From Bacillota bacterium (GTDB taxonomy: Bacteria; Bacillota; Clostridia; Acetivibrionales; DTU013), in assembly GCA_023426125.1 (NCBI GenBank), contig JAFABI010000046.1, forward strand, positions 62,001 to 126,000: DNA of 64,000 nucleotides, given 5' to 3'. Shown here piece by piece: positions 35,819-45,580 of this stretch (its first letter is position 1; every line of letters starts with the position of its first letter). The translations under genes and the position numbers were made by a program. The notes beneath the pieces were generated by a model. That model worked only from the letters and a program-made list of their open reading frames with translations. It did no database searches and had not been told where the DNA came from.

Positions 35819-36736
35819 ATGAGACTGACAGTACCGAAGCAGCCCCTGATTAACAAAGTAGAGAAGTATTCGTTGAATATAATGCTACTTCCGGGGATGA
35901 TCCTGACCTTTATATTTTGCTATTTGCCGATTTTCGGCATTATAATGGCTTTTCAGAAATTCAGTCCTGTTAGAGGATTTTTTCAATCCAGATTTGTAGG
36001 ACTTTACAATTTCCAGCTGCTGTTCCAACAGGAACTCTTTTTAAGAACGATATGGAACACGGTCTACCTTTCCCTTGGCAAAATACTTTTGGGAGTTATT
36101 GTGCCGGTAATACTGGCGCTTTTAATAAATGAGCTGCTGATCGTCAGGATAAAGAAGTTTATCCAGACCACGCTGCTTGCACCCTATTTTATCTCCTGGG
36201 CCATACTTTCCGGTGTGCTGATGGCCGTATTCTCCTTCGACGGCCCCATAAACCAGCTGCTTGCACTGCTCAAGCTGCAGCCCATCCAATTCCTTACAAG
36301 CAACGCTTGGTTCCCGGGCATTCTTGTCGTCTCGGATGTATGGAAAGGTATGGGAATAAATATAGTTATTTACCTTGCTGCAATCACAAATATTGATCCA
36401 AATCTTTACGAGGTGGCGTCTATAGACGGGGCGGGTTATTTCAAGAAAGCGATGAAAATCACGCTGCCCTCGATAATGCCGATGATTATGCTGCTGTTTA
36501 TCCTCAGCATGGGAAACATATTGAACGCCGGGTTTGAACAGATATTTATGATGTATAATCCGGCCGTTTACCAGAGCTCCGACATCATTGACACCTATGT
36601 TTACAGAGTCGGAATCATACAGCTGCAGTACAGCGTTTCTGCTGCCGCAGGACTGCTCAAATCCATTGTGTCCTGTGTCCTGGTATCGCTTTCCTATCTG
36701 TTGGCCTATAAATTCACCGATTATAAAGTACTGTAG
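35819..36736 (+). CDS. ABC transporter permease, LplB type, second importer
   Basis: About 305 residues from ATG 35819 (AAGGAGG 6 bases upstream); a reading from 35768 would start inside the hairpin. Helix 1 is IMLLPGMILTFIFCYLPIFG. The typical FQKFSPVRGFFQSRFVGL follows, and the EAA loop is YEVASIDGAGYFKKAMKITL near residue 205. Forms the channel with the next gene, 15 bases on. Confidence 0.92.
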   Translation: MRLTVPKQPLINKVEKYSLNIMLLPGMILTFIFCYLPIFGIIMAFQKFSPVRGFFQSRFVGLYNFQLLFQQELFLRTIWNTVYLSLGKILLGVIVPVILALLINELLIVRIKKFIQTTLLAPYFISWAILSGVLMAVFSFDGPINQLLALLKLQPIQFLTSNAWFPGILVVSDVWKGMGINIVIYLAAITNIDPNLYEVASIDGAGYFKKAMKITLPSIMPMIMLLFILSMGNILNAGFEQIFMMYNPAVYQSSDIIDTYVYRVGIIQLQYSVSAAAGLLKSIVSCVLVSLSYLLAYKFTDYKVL

Positions 36737-36751
36737 GAAGGAGGACATGAG

Positions 36752-37645
36752 ATGAACTATAAAAAATCAACAGGGCGCATGGCATTCCTGGCCTTTTCTT
36801 ATACAGGACTTCTATTGCTGACGATTATCTGCCTTCTGCCTTTTGTCCACCTGCTTGCGCTATCCTTCAGTTCCGCTGATATGGCCAATGCGGGAAAGGT
36901 TAACCTCTGGCCGAAGGAATTCAATTTAAAGGCATACGATTATGTTTTGTCGACAAGCGGTTTCATAAAGGCCTTCGGCGTATCGGTCGTAAGGGTGGTT
37001 CTGGGGACGGTAATAGGAATGGTGGTCACCGTGCTTACCGCATACCCTCTTTCCAAGACCTCGAAGCAGCTTAAAGGCCGCAAATATTACGTTGCGTATT
37101 TTTACATCACGGCATTTTTCAGCGGCGGCCTGGTACCAACCTATATGGTGATAAGCGAGTTGGGGCTTATGAATACGATCTGGTCACTGGTTTTACCCAA
37201 CGCGGCGATCTTCTTCAATATCATATTGATGGTGAACTTTTTCCGCTCCATTCCCAGAGCTATGGAGGAATCGGCGATTATTGACGGTGCCCACCAGTTT
37301 ACAACACTGGCGAAGATCTACCTTCCCGTGAGCAAGGCGGGCATTGCAACTCTGTTGCTCTTTATTGTTGTATTCCACTGGAATTCCTGGTTTGACGGCC
37401 TCATCTATATGAACGAGCCCGACAAATATCCCCTGCAGAGCTATCTGTCCAATTTGATTCTGCCCATCAACGTGAATATGCTGCACAATACGACGGGTGA
37501 TGCCGCCAACCTGTTGAAGGTGTTGTCGGAGAAATCCATCAAGGCGGCCAACATATTCCTTGGAGTAATACCGATCATGCTCGTATACCCTTTCCTGCAG
37601 AAATATTTTATAAAAGGCATCATGCTCGGCAGCATCAAGGAATGA
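36752..37645 (+). CDS. ABC transporter permease, LplC type, second importer
   Basis: A 297-residue permease. Helix 1 is YTGLLLLTIICLLPFVHLLA, then the exposed segment NAGKVNLWPKEFNLKAYDYV. The EAA loop is MEESAIIDGAHQFTTLAKIY, and it ends QKYFIKGIMLGSIKE. It shares the family C terminus with the 9268 gene and with the permease remnant at 28198. Confidence 0.92.
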   Translation: MNYKKSTGRMAFLAFSYTGLLLLTIICLLPFVHLLALSFSSADMANAGKVNLWPKEFNLKAYDYVLSTSGFIKAFGVSVVRVVLGTVIGMVVTVLTAYPLSKTSKQLKGRKYYVAYFYITAFFSGGLVPTYMVISELGLMNTIWSLVLPNAAIFFNIILMVNFFRSIPRAMEESAIIDGAHQFTTLAKIYLPVSKAGIATLLLFIVVFHWNSWFDGLIYMNEPDKYPLQSYLSNLILPINVNMLHNTTGDAANLLKVLSEKSIKAANIFLGVIPIMLVYPFLQKYFIKGIMLGSIKE

Positions 37646-37710
37646 CAGAATACGCTTTGCTTTCAGTACTCATAAGTATATCAAATATGTAGAAGCAGAA
37701 GGAAGCTGTT

Positions 37711-38874
37711 ATGAAAACCGTATTTTACAACGCGAAGGTCATCACCCCAAACAGGATCATAAACAATGGCGGTGTGGAAGTAAAAGGCCAAAAGATCGTG
37801 AGAGTTTTTACGGGCGATGATTATGAAAAAGGCGGCTTGCCGGTAGACTGCAAGGGGAATTACCTTTCTCCAGGATTTATCGACACCCACATCCACGGTG
37901 CCGGTGGCGTGGATTTTATGGAGGCAACGCCGGAAGCGGCTGAAAAAATAACCGCAATAAGTGCGGATCACGGCACCACGGCACTCCTGGCAACAACGCT
38001 TTCCTCCTCAAGGGGAAAAATTCAAAAAGCCCTCGACAATATAAACCTGGCAATGAAGAAGGGGCTTAAAGGCGCAAGGATCATTGGCGCGCACCTGGAA
38101 GGCAACTTCTTTTCGATGGAACAGAAGGGAGCCCAGAATCCTGACTATATTTATCCTCCGAGAAGCGAGGAATATGAGGACTACCTTTCACGGGCCAGCA
38201 TTAAAATAGTCACAGCCGCTCCGGAGGTCGAAGGCGCCCTGAAGCTTGGCTTTGATCTTCAAAGCAGGGGGATATGTGCTTCCATCGGTCACACCTGTGC
38301 CAACTATGAACAGGTCGTTGCTGCCATCGAGGCTGGCTTTACCCATGCGACACACGCCTACAACGGGATGTCCTTTTACAGCAACACCAACTATTACCCC
38401 GCCATGGGAACCTGCGAGGCGGTCCTTTTGAGGGATGAAATTACCCTTGAGGTGATTGCCGACGGAAAGCATGTCTCTCCACCCATGCTTAAGCTGATGT
38501 ACAAGGTCAAGGGAGCAGACAGGCTCCATGCCGCAACCGATGCGGTCATGGCCGGTATGCCCGACGGAGAATACAGCCTGGGCGGCCTCGATACGATAGT
38601 CACGGATGACGTGTGCATGCTGAAGGACCGCACAAGCTTTGCAGGCAGTATCGCGACGACCGACAGGCTGCTTCGGACACTTTATAAAAAAGCGGAGATC
38701 CCTTTGTGTGACGCGGTGAAAATGCTCACGGCCACCCCGGCAAGGGTGCTGGGGCTTGAGGCTGCAAAGGGAAAGATCGCTGCCGGCTATGATGCCGACA
38801 TCAACGTGTTCAATGAGAATATCGACATACTTTCGACAATGATAATGGGAGAGATGTATAAAAATCTGCTTTGA
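37711..38874 (+). CDS. nagA: N-acetylglucosamine-6-phosphate deacetylase
   Basis: A 387-residue amidohydrolase. Metal-site motifs are DTHIHGAGGVDF near residue 58, AHLEGNFF near 127, SIGHTCANYEQ near 190, ATHAYNGM near 212 and the catalytic Asp in ATDAVMAG near 275. The reaction removes acetate from GlcNAc-6-phosphate, giving GlcN-6-phosphate for NagB. It is cytoplasmic. Next genes fit the same route: a NagB-like deaminase (39260) and a PfkB kinase (40150), which could supply the phosphate since no PTS is present. Confidence 0.92.
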   Translation: MKTVFYNAKVITPNRIINNGGVEVKGQKIVRVFTGDDYEKGGLPVDCKGNYLSPGFIDTHIHGAGGVDFMEATPEAAEKITAISADHGTTALLATTLSSSRGKIQKALDNINLAMKKGLKGARIIGAHLEGNFFSMEQKGAQNPDYIYPPRSEEYEDYLSRASIKIVTAAPEVEGALKLGFDLQSRGICASIGHTCANYEQVVAAIEAGFTHATHAYNGMSFYSNTNYYPAMGTCEAVLLRDEITLEVIADGKHVSPPMLKLMYKVKGADRLHAATDAVMAGMPDGEYSLGGLDTIVTDDVCMLKDRTSFAGSIATTDRLLRTLYKKAEIPLCDAVKMLTATPARVLGLEAAKGKIAAGYDADINVFNENIDILSTMIMGEMYKNLL

Positions 38875-38890
38875 CAGAAAGGAGGGCAGT

Positions 38891-39199
38891 ATGGGCTATA
38901 AGCTGAGATTCGTGCAAAGCTTCGACAAAGGGGACAGTGGGAGGTTTCTGGAGATGGAGAAAAAGTTCATTGCCCTGGAAAAGCAAACCGGGGATATGAC
39001 GTGTGGCAGAAGGTATGTACCTGTAATGGGAAGGGAGCCTACCAACACCCTTATATGGGAGGCGGAATTCACAACGATGGAAGGCGCCCTCGAATGCCTT
39101 AAGACGATAGAGGAAAATGCAGACCATGAAGCTCTGCTCGATGAGCAGACCGTTTATATGAGAGATGCATATATTGAGCTTTATAAACTGCTGGAATAA
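38891..39199 (+). CDS. Small dimeric alpha/beta-barrel-like protein of unknown function
   Basis: A 102-residue soluble protein behind AAAGGAGG. The pattern of strand-helix-strand repeats (LRFVQSFDKGD, NTLIWEAEF, then a helix) resembles ferredoxin-like dimeric barrel domains. The motif CGRRYVPVMGREPTNTLIWE seems conserved-looking. Such small proteins are often found beside sugar kinases and isomerases, but I cannot name a reaction. It is 16 bases after nagA and clearly in the operon. Confidence 0.65.
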   Translation: MGYKLRFVQSFDKGDSGRFLEMEKKFIALEKQTGDMTCGRRYVPVMGREPTNTLIWEAEFTTMEGALECLKTIEENADHEALLDEQTVYMRDAYIELYKLLE

Positions 39200-39259
39200 C
39201 CTGAGACTTAAGCAACAACCGGATATGATACAACGATAACAAGTGGAGGCGAATGGACA

Positions 39260-40153
39260 ATGGTAGATGTAAAAGAGCTTTACAAGTGGTGCAGCATAAA
39301 GGCGGAGGAACTCCCGGGCCACCCGGATCTGAAGGTGCCTTTCAGAATGGTCGGGGATTCGGCGGAAATGGGCTTTGTCATGGCAAGAGAATTTGCCGAC
39401 GAGATTGCAGCAGCCAACAGGGATGGCCGCACATACAGAGCTATTGTGCCATGTGGGCCCAAATCGTGGTATGCGCCCTTTGCATGCATTATAAACAAAG
39501 AAAGAATCAGCTTGAGAAATGTTGAAATATTTCATATGGATGAATGCCTGGACTGGGAAGGGAAGCTCCTTGCAACCAATGACCCCTACAATTTCAAGAC
39601 ATTCATGCTGGAGTACTTTTACAAGCCGATTGATGAAGAATTCGCAGTTTTACCTGAAAACCGGAATTTCCTGAATCCTCACACGATGGAGAAGGTCGCG
39701 GAAAAAATAGCAAGTGCTCCGGTTGACATCACCCTTGGCGGCTGGGGGCAGGACGGGCATATCGCCTACAACCAGACAAGGCGCCATCCCTTTTCCCACA
39801 TAACCGTTGAACAGCTTAAGAATTCAAGCATACGTATTCAGGATAACAACATCGATACAATTATCACATTGGGCCAGAGAAGCTTTGGAGCGGCTTACCA
39901 GTTTGTCCCCCCGATGAGCATCACACTGGGCGTAAAGGAGTGCCTGGGTGCCAGGAAGGTACGGGTATTCAGCGATACGGGCACCTGGAAACAGACCGCA
40001 CTGCGTGTTGCCCTGTTTTCCACAGGCACGACTGAATATCCCCTTACTTTACTGCAGGTGCATCCGGATGCGCGTATAACCGCGACCTATGATACTGCCT
40101 GCCATCCGATATCTGAAAACCCGCAGTGGGAATTCAGGGGGATCAACGCATGA
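39260..40153 (+). CDS. nagB: Glucosamine-6-phosphate deaminase-like protein
   Basis: A 297-residue NagB-family protein. The catalytic Asp region is IFHMDECLDW near residue 95, the active-site loop GGWGQDGHIAYNQ near 170 includes the ring-opening His, and ITLGVKECLGARKV is the allosteric-type region. The reaction is GlcN-6-phosphate to fructose-6-phosphate and ammonia. The sequence diverges from standard NagB (about 240-265 residues) with an extended N terminus, so a related amino-sugar phosphate could be the true substrate. Its stop overlaps the kinase start. Confidence 0.82.
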   Translation: MVDVKELYKWCSIKAEELPGHPDLKVPFRMVGDSAEMGFVMAREFADEIAAANRDGRTYRAIVPCGPKSWYAPFACIINKERISLRNVEIFHMDECLDWEGKLLATNDPYNFKTFMLEYFYKPIDEEFAVLPENRNFLNPHTMEKVAEKIASAPVDITLGGWGQDGHIAYNQTRRHPFSHITVEQLKNSSIRIQDNNIDTIITLGQRSFGAAYQFVPPMSITLGVKECLGARKVRVFSDTGTWKQTALRVALFSTGTTEYPLTLLQVHPDARITATYDTACHPISENPQWEFRGINA

Positions 40154-41193
40154 AACCGCGTTTTGACTATATTGCAGGCACCGGCGGAGTTGGCAGGGGG
40201 ATACTCTTCCTCCTCGATGGCGAGGAGATTCTCGGCAAAAATGAGTCGAGGCTGGCAGAACTTACGGATTTTCAGGATTTTTGCAAACTTCATATCATTC
40301 TGCACTATACAGCAAAGCTTTTGCGCCGCAGTATTCCGGTATACCCCATCAGCAGGGTGGGAGATGACGAAAACGGACGTGAGCTTAAAAGACTGATGAT
40401 TGATGCCGGTATGGACGTCCATTATCTGACCGGAGACTCCGCTAAAAAAACCATGTTTGCCGTGTGCTTCCAATACCCGAGTGGAGAGGGAGGCAATATT
40501 ACGACATCCAACAGCGCATGCAGCAATGTATGCGAAAGCGACATCGACCGTTTCTTTGAAAGCCGCAGACCGGACGAGAGGGGGATGCTTCTGGCGGCGC
40601 CGGAGGTCCCGCTTGGCGCACGCCTGCATCTGCTTAAAAAAGGAAGGCGGTATGGCTGCTACAATGCGGCATCGCTTCTCTCAACCGAGGCCGGTGAATT
40701 TGTTGGGTCCGGCTATTTTTCCGGCATTGATCTTTTATCAATTAACCAGGATGAGGCACGGGCTATATTGAATGCGGCCGGTATGGCATATGATGAGGAA
40801 AACATGGCCATATCCTGTGGGAATTACCTCAACAGCCGCTACCCGCATATGGCTGTGATAATAACTCTGGGACGAAGAGGTTCCCAAAGCTTCGTAAAGG
40901 GCAAGGCACAGTTGGTTCCGCCCGTGGGAGGAAAACCTGTGAGCACTGCGGGAGCCGGCGATTGTTTTCTGGGCGTCGTACTGGCCTGCATAGCACTGGG
41001 AATACCGCTTCAGGGCGCAGCCGGCGCTGATGCCGTCGATTGTGCCGTACGGCTTGCAAGCGTGGCAGCGGGGTTAAAAGTGACGGCCAGGGATACGATC
41101 CACTTCGGTATCGATAGGGGATCCATCACTTCATTTGCAAAGCAATCGGGGCTTTCGACAGTACCGGAAATAGAAGCAATACTACAAATATAG
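40150..41193 (+). CDS. PfkB-family carbohydrate kinase
   Basis: About 347 residues from ATG 40150, which overlaps the deaminase stop (ATGA); GGGGG lies 8 bases upstream. The C-terminal ATP/anion-hole motif is STAGAGDCFLGVV with catalytic Asp near residue 270. The early part IPVYPISRVGDDENGRELK is also typical. Members phosphorylate fructose, ribose, tagatose or amino sugars. Between a deaminase and a DUF5107 protein, the plausible role is to phosphorylate the imported amino sugar; this is inference. Confidence 0.85.
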   Translation: MKPRFDYIAGTGGVGRGILFLLDGEEILGKNESRLAELTDFQDFCKLHIILHYTAKLLRRSIPVYPISRVGDDENGRELKRLMIDAGMDVHYLTGDSAKKTMFAVCFQYPSGEGGNITTSNSACSNVCESDIDRFFESRRPDERGMLLAAPEVPLGARLHLLKKGRRYGCYNAASLLSTEAGEFVGSGYFSGIDLLSINQDEARAILNAAGMAYDEENMAISCGNYLNSRYPHMAVIITLGRRGSQSFVKGKAQLVPPVGGKPVSTAGAGDCFLGVVLACIALGIPLQGAAGADAVDCAVRLASVAAGLKVTARDTIHFGIDRGSITSFAKQSGLSTVPEIEAILQI

Positions 41194-41212
41194 AAGCACC
41201 AGGAGGGTTAAA

Positions 41213-43282
41213 ATGAAGGCATATTTATCGTCTATCAATGTTCGCGGTACGAAGCCGGAGGGTGAGAATCCCCTGCCGATGCTTAAGGACCGCGAAAGCT
41301 ACAAGGCACCAAAATACCTTGACATCAACGAGTGGCCTTTGGAAAAAAGGGAGCATTTCGGTGAGCTCAACGGTTTCAAAGTTTTGCCGTATACCATGCT
41401 GGACAGGTATGACAGGACGCTCAGGCCCACGCAGTACAAAACCGTAGTCCTTGAGAATGAATATCTGAGGGCGGAGTTTCTGCCCGGTTTTGGAGGAAGG
41501 CTTTATTCGCTTCGTGATAAGGCGGCCGGTAAAGAGCTCATGTTCAAAAATCCGGTTATCCAGGTCGGAAACATAGCAATAAGAAACGCTTGGATCACAG
41601 GGGGCGTCGAATGGAATTTCGGACAGATAGGACACACGTATTTTACCTGCTCGCCGGTCTTTGCCGCCATACTTCACGATGATGACGGAAACCAGTTTGT
41701 GCGTATTTATGAATACGAACGTATCAAAGAAATGAGCTGGCAGCTTGATTTCCACCTGCCTCCGAAATCGAAGGCCTTATATGCCCACGGTAAGCTCGTC
41801 AATGATCATGACCATGATATTCCGCTCTATTGGTGGAGCGACACGGCCATTGACGAGGCAGAGGGACTTCGCGTGCTTTCGGGCTCTGATGAGATAAGCT
41901 ATATCGTGCCTTCCGGAGAGAAGCTTGCAAGGGATCCCCTCGAAGGGAAACCCAGTCCGTATAAATTCGGTTACTGTAAAATAGAGGAAGCCTGCCAACG
42001 GTTTGGCTTCGATGTCACCTACCCTGAATATTTCAAAAACAGCGACGACTATTTCTATCAGGGTAAGCCCGACGACAAAGCGCCCTGGATATCGGCGGTG
42101 TATCCCGACGGGTCCGTTTTCTTCAACCGTTCGACCCGGGAGCTCATAAACCGTAAAATGTTCTGCTGGGGAACGCATAATGGCGGCCGCAAGTGGTGCG
42201 ATCACCTGTCCGAGTACGGCAGAGGATATTTTGCAGAAATACAGTCGGGAATGGCTACGACCCAGAATCATATGCGTTTCATACCGGCCAATACAACAAT
42301 CGAATGGACGGAGGCATTTTCATCCTTTACTCTAAAAGACTCGCCGCAGGCTTTCACGAAAGACATCAATGAAGCCAAGGAGCCTGTTTACAAAGCGATT
42401 GACGAAATAGTGACGGCCGGACTGCTGGAAGAGCTAAATGCCAAATTCTCAAAACTATCTTCAAAAGAGCCGGACAGGCTAATCTCTCATGGCAGCGGAT
42501 TCGGAGCGCTTGACCGTATCCTTCGCGAAAAGGAAGGGAAAGGTCTGCAGCCGGGCATTGTTTATCCGGACAGCACTATTACCGACAAGGAACTGCCCTG
42601 GGTGTATCTGCTCGAAAACGGTGTTTATCCTGAAACAGCTCCGGATAAAATACCCTCTTCCTGGATGACAGATTCCAGCCGTTGGCTGAGTATTCTGGAA
42701 AGAAGCTTATCAAGGCCTGAGGGACAGAACCCTTCGGCATATATCCAGTATGGCGTCATGCTCTATGAAGCAGACCGCTTTGATGAGGCAAAATCCGCAT
42801 GGGAGAGATCGATGGAATTAATGCCGACTGCCATTGCGTGCAGGAATATGGCATACGCTCTTCAAATGGAGGGCAAGGCCGAAAAGGCCGAGGCTTATAT
42901 GGAAAAGGCGCTGGAGCTTGGCGGAATTGACATGGATCAGGCATTCAGCGAGGAGTATATAAAAATGCTCGTTTTCAACGGCAGCTTCGAAAAGGCCTGG
43001 GAATTCTACAAAACGATGCCTGAAAGGATGAAGACCGACAAGGTTATGATGTTCGCAGGCCATGCAAGCCTTAAAACAGGCAACGAGGATTTCGTCCTCA
43101 GGCTTTTTGAAAAGGAGCTGCAGAATATGCGCGAGGGTGATACCGACATGACGGACATGTGGTTCGAATATCATGCGATTAAAAAGGCAAAGGCCGAAGG
43201 AAAACAGGTGACGAAGGAACTCATCGAAAGCATGGAAAAGAGTCTTGAGGTTCCCGCATTCATCGATTACAGAATCGTATGA
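41213..43282 (+). CDS. DUF5107 protein with C-terminal TPR region
   Basis: A 689-residue protein. The N-terminal 370 residues match the DUF5107 pattern: NEYLRAEFLPGFGGRLYSLRD (a mutarotase-like beta-sandwich) and GGVEWNFGQIGHT. Later, residues about 500-640 form TPR-type helical pairs (AYIQYGVMLYEADRFDEAK, then AYALQMEGKAEKAEAYMEK). No signal peptide, so cytoplasmic. DUF5107 proteins occur in glycan-use loci and may bind or anomerise oligosaccharides; the function is not established. AGGAGGG precedes the ATG. Confidence 0.8.
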   Translation: MKAYLSSINVRGTKPEGENPLPMLKDRESYKAPKYLDINEWPLEKREHFGELNGFKVLPYTMLDRYDRTLRPTQYKTVVLENEYLRAEFLPGFGGRLYSLRDKAAGKELMFKNPVIQVGNIAIRNAWITGGVEWNFGQIGHTYFTCSPVFAAILHDDDGNQFVRIYEYERIKEMSWQLDFHLPPKSKALYAHGKLVNDHDHDIPLYWWSDTAIDEAEGLRVLSGSDEISYIVPSGEKLARDPLEGKPSPYKFGYCKIEEACQRFGFDVTYPEYFKNSDDYFYQGKPDDKAPWISAVYPDGSVFFNRSTRELINRKMFCWGTHNGGRKWCDHLSEYGRGYFAEIQSGMATTQNHMRFIPANTTIEWTEAFSSFTLKDSPQAFTKDINEAKEPVYKAIDEIVTAGLLEELNAKFSKLSSKEPDRLISHGSGFGALDRILREKEGKGLQPGIVYPDSTITDKELPWVYLLENGVYPETAPDKIPSSWMTDSSRWLSILERSLSRPEGQNPSAYIQYGVMLYEADRFDEAKSAWERSMELMPTAIACRNMAYALQMEGKAEKAEAYMEKALELGGIDMDQAFSEEYIKMLVFNGSFEKAWEFYKTMPERMKTDKVMMFAGHASLKTGNEDFVLRLFEKELQNMREGDTDMTDMWFEYHAIKKAKAEGKQVTKELIESMEKSLEVPAFIDYRIV

Positions 43283-43302
43283 TAAAAAAGGAGAAATTGC
43301 CA

Positions 43303-44049
43303 ATGATTATTGATGCGCATTGTCACATAGGCCAGGGCAGATACAAATCCCAAACCCCTGAACAGCTTGTGCGGAGGATGGAGATGCATGGGGTTCGCGC
43401 CAGTGTTGCAGTGCCCGTCGAAGAATACATGGCAGTGGACAATGAAACGGGAAATGACTATATACTTGCTGCGGTCCGGAAATATGAGGGGAAGCTTTTC
43501 GGCTTTGCCGTGGCAAATCCCTGGTATGGCGGGAGAGCAGGACAAATAGCGGACAACTGCCTTAAGGAAGGCCTGTGCGGATTAAAATTCAACCCGACGG
43601 TGCAGGGCTTCAAAATAAACGACGAGCTGGTCTATCCTCTGATAGAAGTCGCAGAAAAGCACGGGGTTCCTGTCTATTTTCACACAGGTACTCCGGTTAC
43701 AAGCATCCCTTTCCAGCTCTATGACCTCGCAAACCGTTATAAGAAGGTTCAGTTCATAATGGGGCACTGCGGATATTCCGATTTCTGGAATGATGTCCCG
43801 TATATTGCAGAAAACTCCGAAAACATCTGGTTCGATACCTCGCTAAGCCTTACCAGCCGAACGGAGGATATCATTAATACCAGGAGCTCATGCCGTGTCC
43901 TGTTCGGATCCGACAGCCCCCATTCCAATATCGGATATGAGCTCAGCAAGGTCATGGGTGTGAAGGCCGGTGACGATGTAAAGGCCGGCATTCTCGGAGG
44001 CAACCTCGCAAGGCTTCTCGGAATTCCGGGGGAAAGGGGATTGTTATGA
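43303..44049 (+). CDS. Amidohydrolase-family metal-dependent hydrolase, first of pair
   Basis: About 248 residues from ATG 43303 (AAAAGGAG 9 bases upstream), preferred to ATG 43279 that overlaps the previous stop. Motifs: IDAHCHIGQG (HxH), YFHTGTPV near residue 127, IMGHCGYSDF near 152, and FGSDSPHSN near 205. This is the amidohydrolase-2 type barrel, whose members hydrolyse lactones or decarboxylate aromatic and sugar acids. The next gene is a paralogue starting before this one stops. Confidence 0.8.
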   Translation: MIIDAHCHIGQGRYKSQTPEQLVRRMEMHGVRASVAVPVEEYMAVDNETGNDYILAAVRKYEGKLFGFAVANPWYGGRAGQIADNCLKEGLCGLKFNPTVQGFKINDELVYPLIEVAEKHGVPVYFHTGTPVTSIPFQLYDLANRYKKVQFIMGHCGYSDFWNDVPYIAENSENIWFDTSLSLTSRTEDIINTRSSCRVLFGSDSPHSNIGYELSKVMGVKAGDDVKAGILGGNLARLLGIPGERGLL

Positions 44050-44816
44050 AGATCATCGATACACACCTGCACTCCTATGACGGCGGTTTTCCTCCCGGAG
44101 CTTTCCAGCCTGTCAGTGCTGGGGCGATGCTCGACACCATGGATAGGCATGAAATCGAAAGCGCCTGGATTTCTTCGTTAAGCAGCATGGTTACCGATCC
44201 GGCCGAAGGAAACAAAAAACTGCACAGCTTCTGCAAGGGGAATATGGAGAGGTTCAAACCTTTTTACAGCTTCAATCCCAATTATCCTCTTGGCCTCATG
44301 AAGGACGAAATCCGACGGTGCAAAGAGGTGTATGGAGCCAAAGGAATGAAGATCCATTCCTGGCTCTCAGGCTTCTCGGTTTCAACCACGGAAATGTATA
44401 CGCTTTCAGGACTTTGTGAAGAGCTTGGGCTGCCGATACTTTTCCATGACGGGACGCCGCCGTACTGCGACCCGCTGCAGATCGCTTCACTGGGAGAGAT
44501 TCATCCGGACCTTAAAATCATACTGGGGCACGCAGGGATAAGCGATATGCATTTTGATGCCATTCAGGCCGCAAGAAAGAACAAAAATGTCTACCTCTGT
44601 TTTTGCTGCACGCCCATAGGCGATATTGAGGATATTGTGAAAAAGGTTGATGAAGACCGCCTGTTTTTTGGAACGGACTATTATGGTATTGATTCATTTT
44701 CCTCCTATATGGACAATATGATCAATTCCGTGACTATGGCTGAACTCAGTGCAGTACAAAAGGGAAAAATACTATACGAAAATGCCGCTGCTTTCATGCG
44801 GAATTTGGAGGAATGA
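44046..44816 (+). CDS. Amidohydrolase-family metal-dependent hydrolase, second of pair
   Basis: A 256-residue paralogue of the preceding protein; its ATG overlaps the upstream stop by four bases. Motifs: IDTHLHSYDGG (HxH), LFHDGTPPY near residue 142, ILGHAGISDM near 160, FGTDYYGID near 209. It shows the same order as its neighbour but low identity, so the pair may form a heteromer or act on successive intermediates. Last gene of the amino-sugar operon; the cupin regulator converges on it 4 bases later. Confidence 0.8.
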   Translation: MKIIDTHLHSYDGGFPPGAFQPVSAGAMLDTMDRHEIESAWISSLSSMVTDPAEGNKKLHSFCKGNMERFKPFYSFNPNYPLGLMKDEIRRCKEVYGAKGMKIHSWLSGFSVSTTEMYTLSGLCEELGLPILFHDGTPPYCDPLQIASLGEIHPDLKIILGHAGISDMHFDAIQAARKNKNVYLCFCCTPIGDIEDIVKKVDEDRLFFGTDYYGIDSFSSYMDNMINSVTMAELSAVQKGKILYENAAAFMRNLEE

Positions 44817-44820
44817 AAAT

Positions 44821-45405
44821 TTATGCCCCGGTTTCGTTAAAACGGTTGGGAACGCTTATTTCAATAAGCCTTACGATTTTATTCGTATTGTTTTCCCAGT
44901 TGTGAGGTACGGAAGAGTTTATATGTACCGAGTCGCCGGGGTATAACTCATGTTTTTCATTATCGTAGTAGTAAGTTAAAATACCTTCCAGGATATAGAT
45001 GAATTCTTCCCCTTCGTGAGAATATGTACAGACGGTTTCGCTGTCTCTTTTCGGATGTACTTCAACCATTCTGGGAAACATTTTTTTATCGCTTAGATTA
45101 TGTGACAGATAAAACTGTATGAAGTTGTCCTTATCCATCATGACAACTTCCCTTTCATAGCTTTTCTGAACAACATTGGTAGGCTCCCTGGATACGGCGA
45201 AAAAGAAATTAATATCTACTCCCAGAGCTTTTGATATGTTGTCCAATGAGTCGATGGCTACGGTCGTCAATCCTCTTTCCAGCTGGGACAGGAATCCCAC
45301 CGACAAATTCGTCAGCTGGCTTAGTTCTTTCAAGGTCAGTCTTTTTTCAACTCTAAGCTTGTTTATTTTTGAACCGATTTCTGAAAACACTTTTTCCTCC
45401 TGCAA
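44821..45405 (-). CDS. XRE-type regulator with cupin domain
   Basis: A 194-residue regulator. Helix-turn-helix in residues about 10-65 (LTLKELSQLTNLSVGFLSQLE), then a cupin at about 110-185 (CTYSHEGEEFIYILEG, LYPGDSVHINSSVPHNWEN). Such proteins sense a small molecule through the cupin and repress amino-acid, polyamine or sugar genes. It may control the operon on its left, or the proC-like gene on its right. ATG with GGAGG at 45411. Confidence 0.88.
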   Translation of the reverse strand: MQEEKVFSEIGSKINKLRVEKRLTLKELSQLTNLSVGFLSQLERGLTTVAIDSLDNISKALGVDINFFFAVSREPTNVVQKSYEREVVMMDKDNFIQFYLSHNLSDKKMFPRMVEVHPKRDSETVCTYSHEGEEFIYILEGILTYYYDNEKHELYPGDSVHINSSVPHNWENNTNKIVRLIEISVPNRFNETGA

Positions 45406-45580
45406 AATGTTACATTTAATTTTTCTATATTATAATATAACAAAAATTCAAATAAATAAAGAAGCCTGTCGTAATTTTTTCTTACATATGCTAAAATTGT
45501 ATTAAGAAATAATAAAATTGCCTTTTTGTGGGCGGCATTTCTTTATCCGCCGCAGGGGAAGGTAGGGAAAGAGGGCATGT

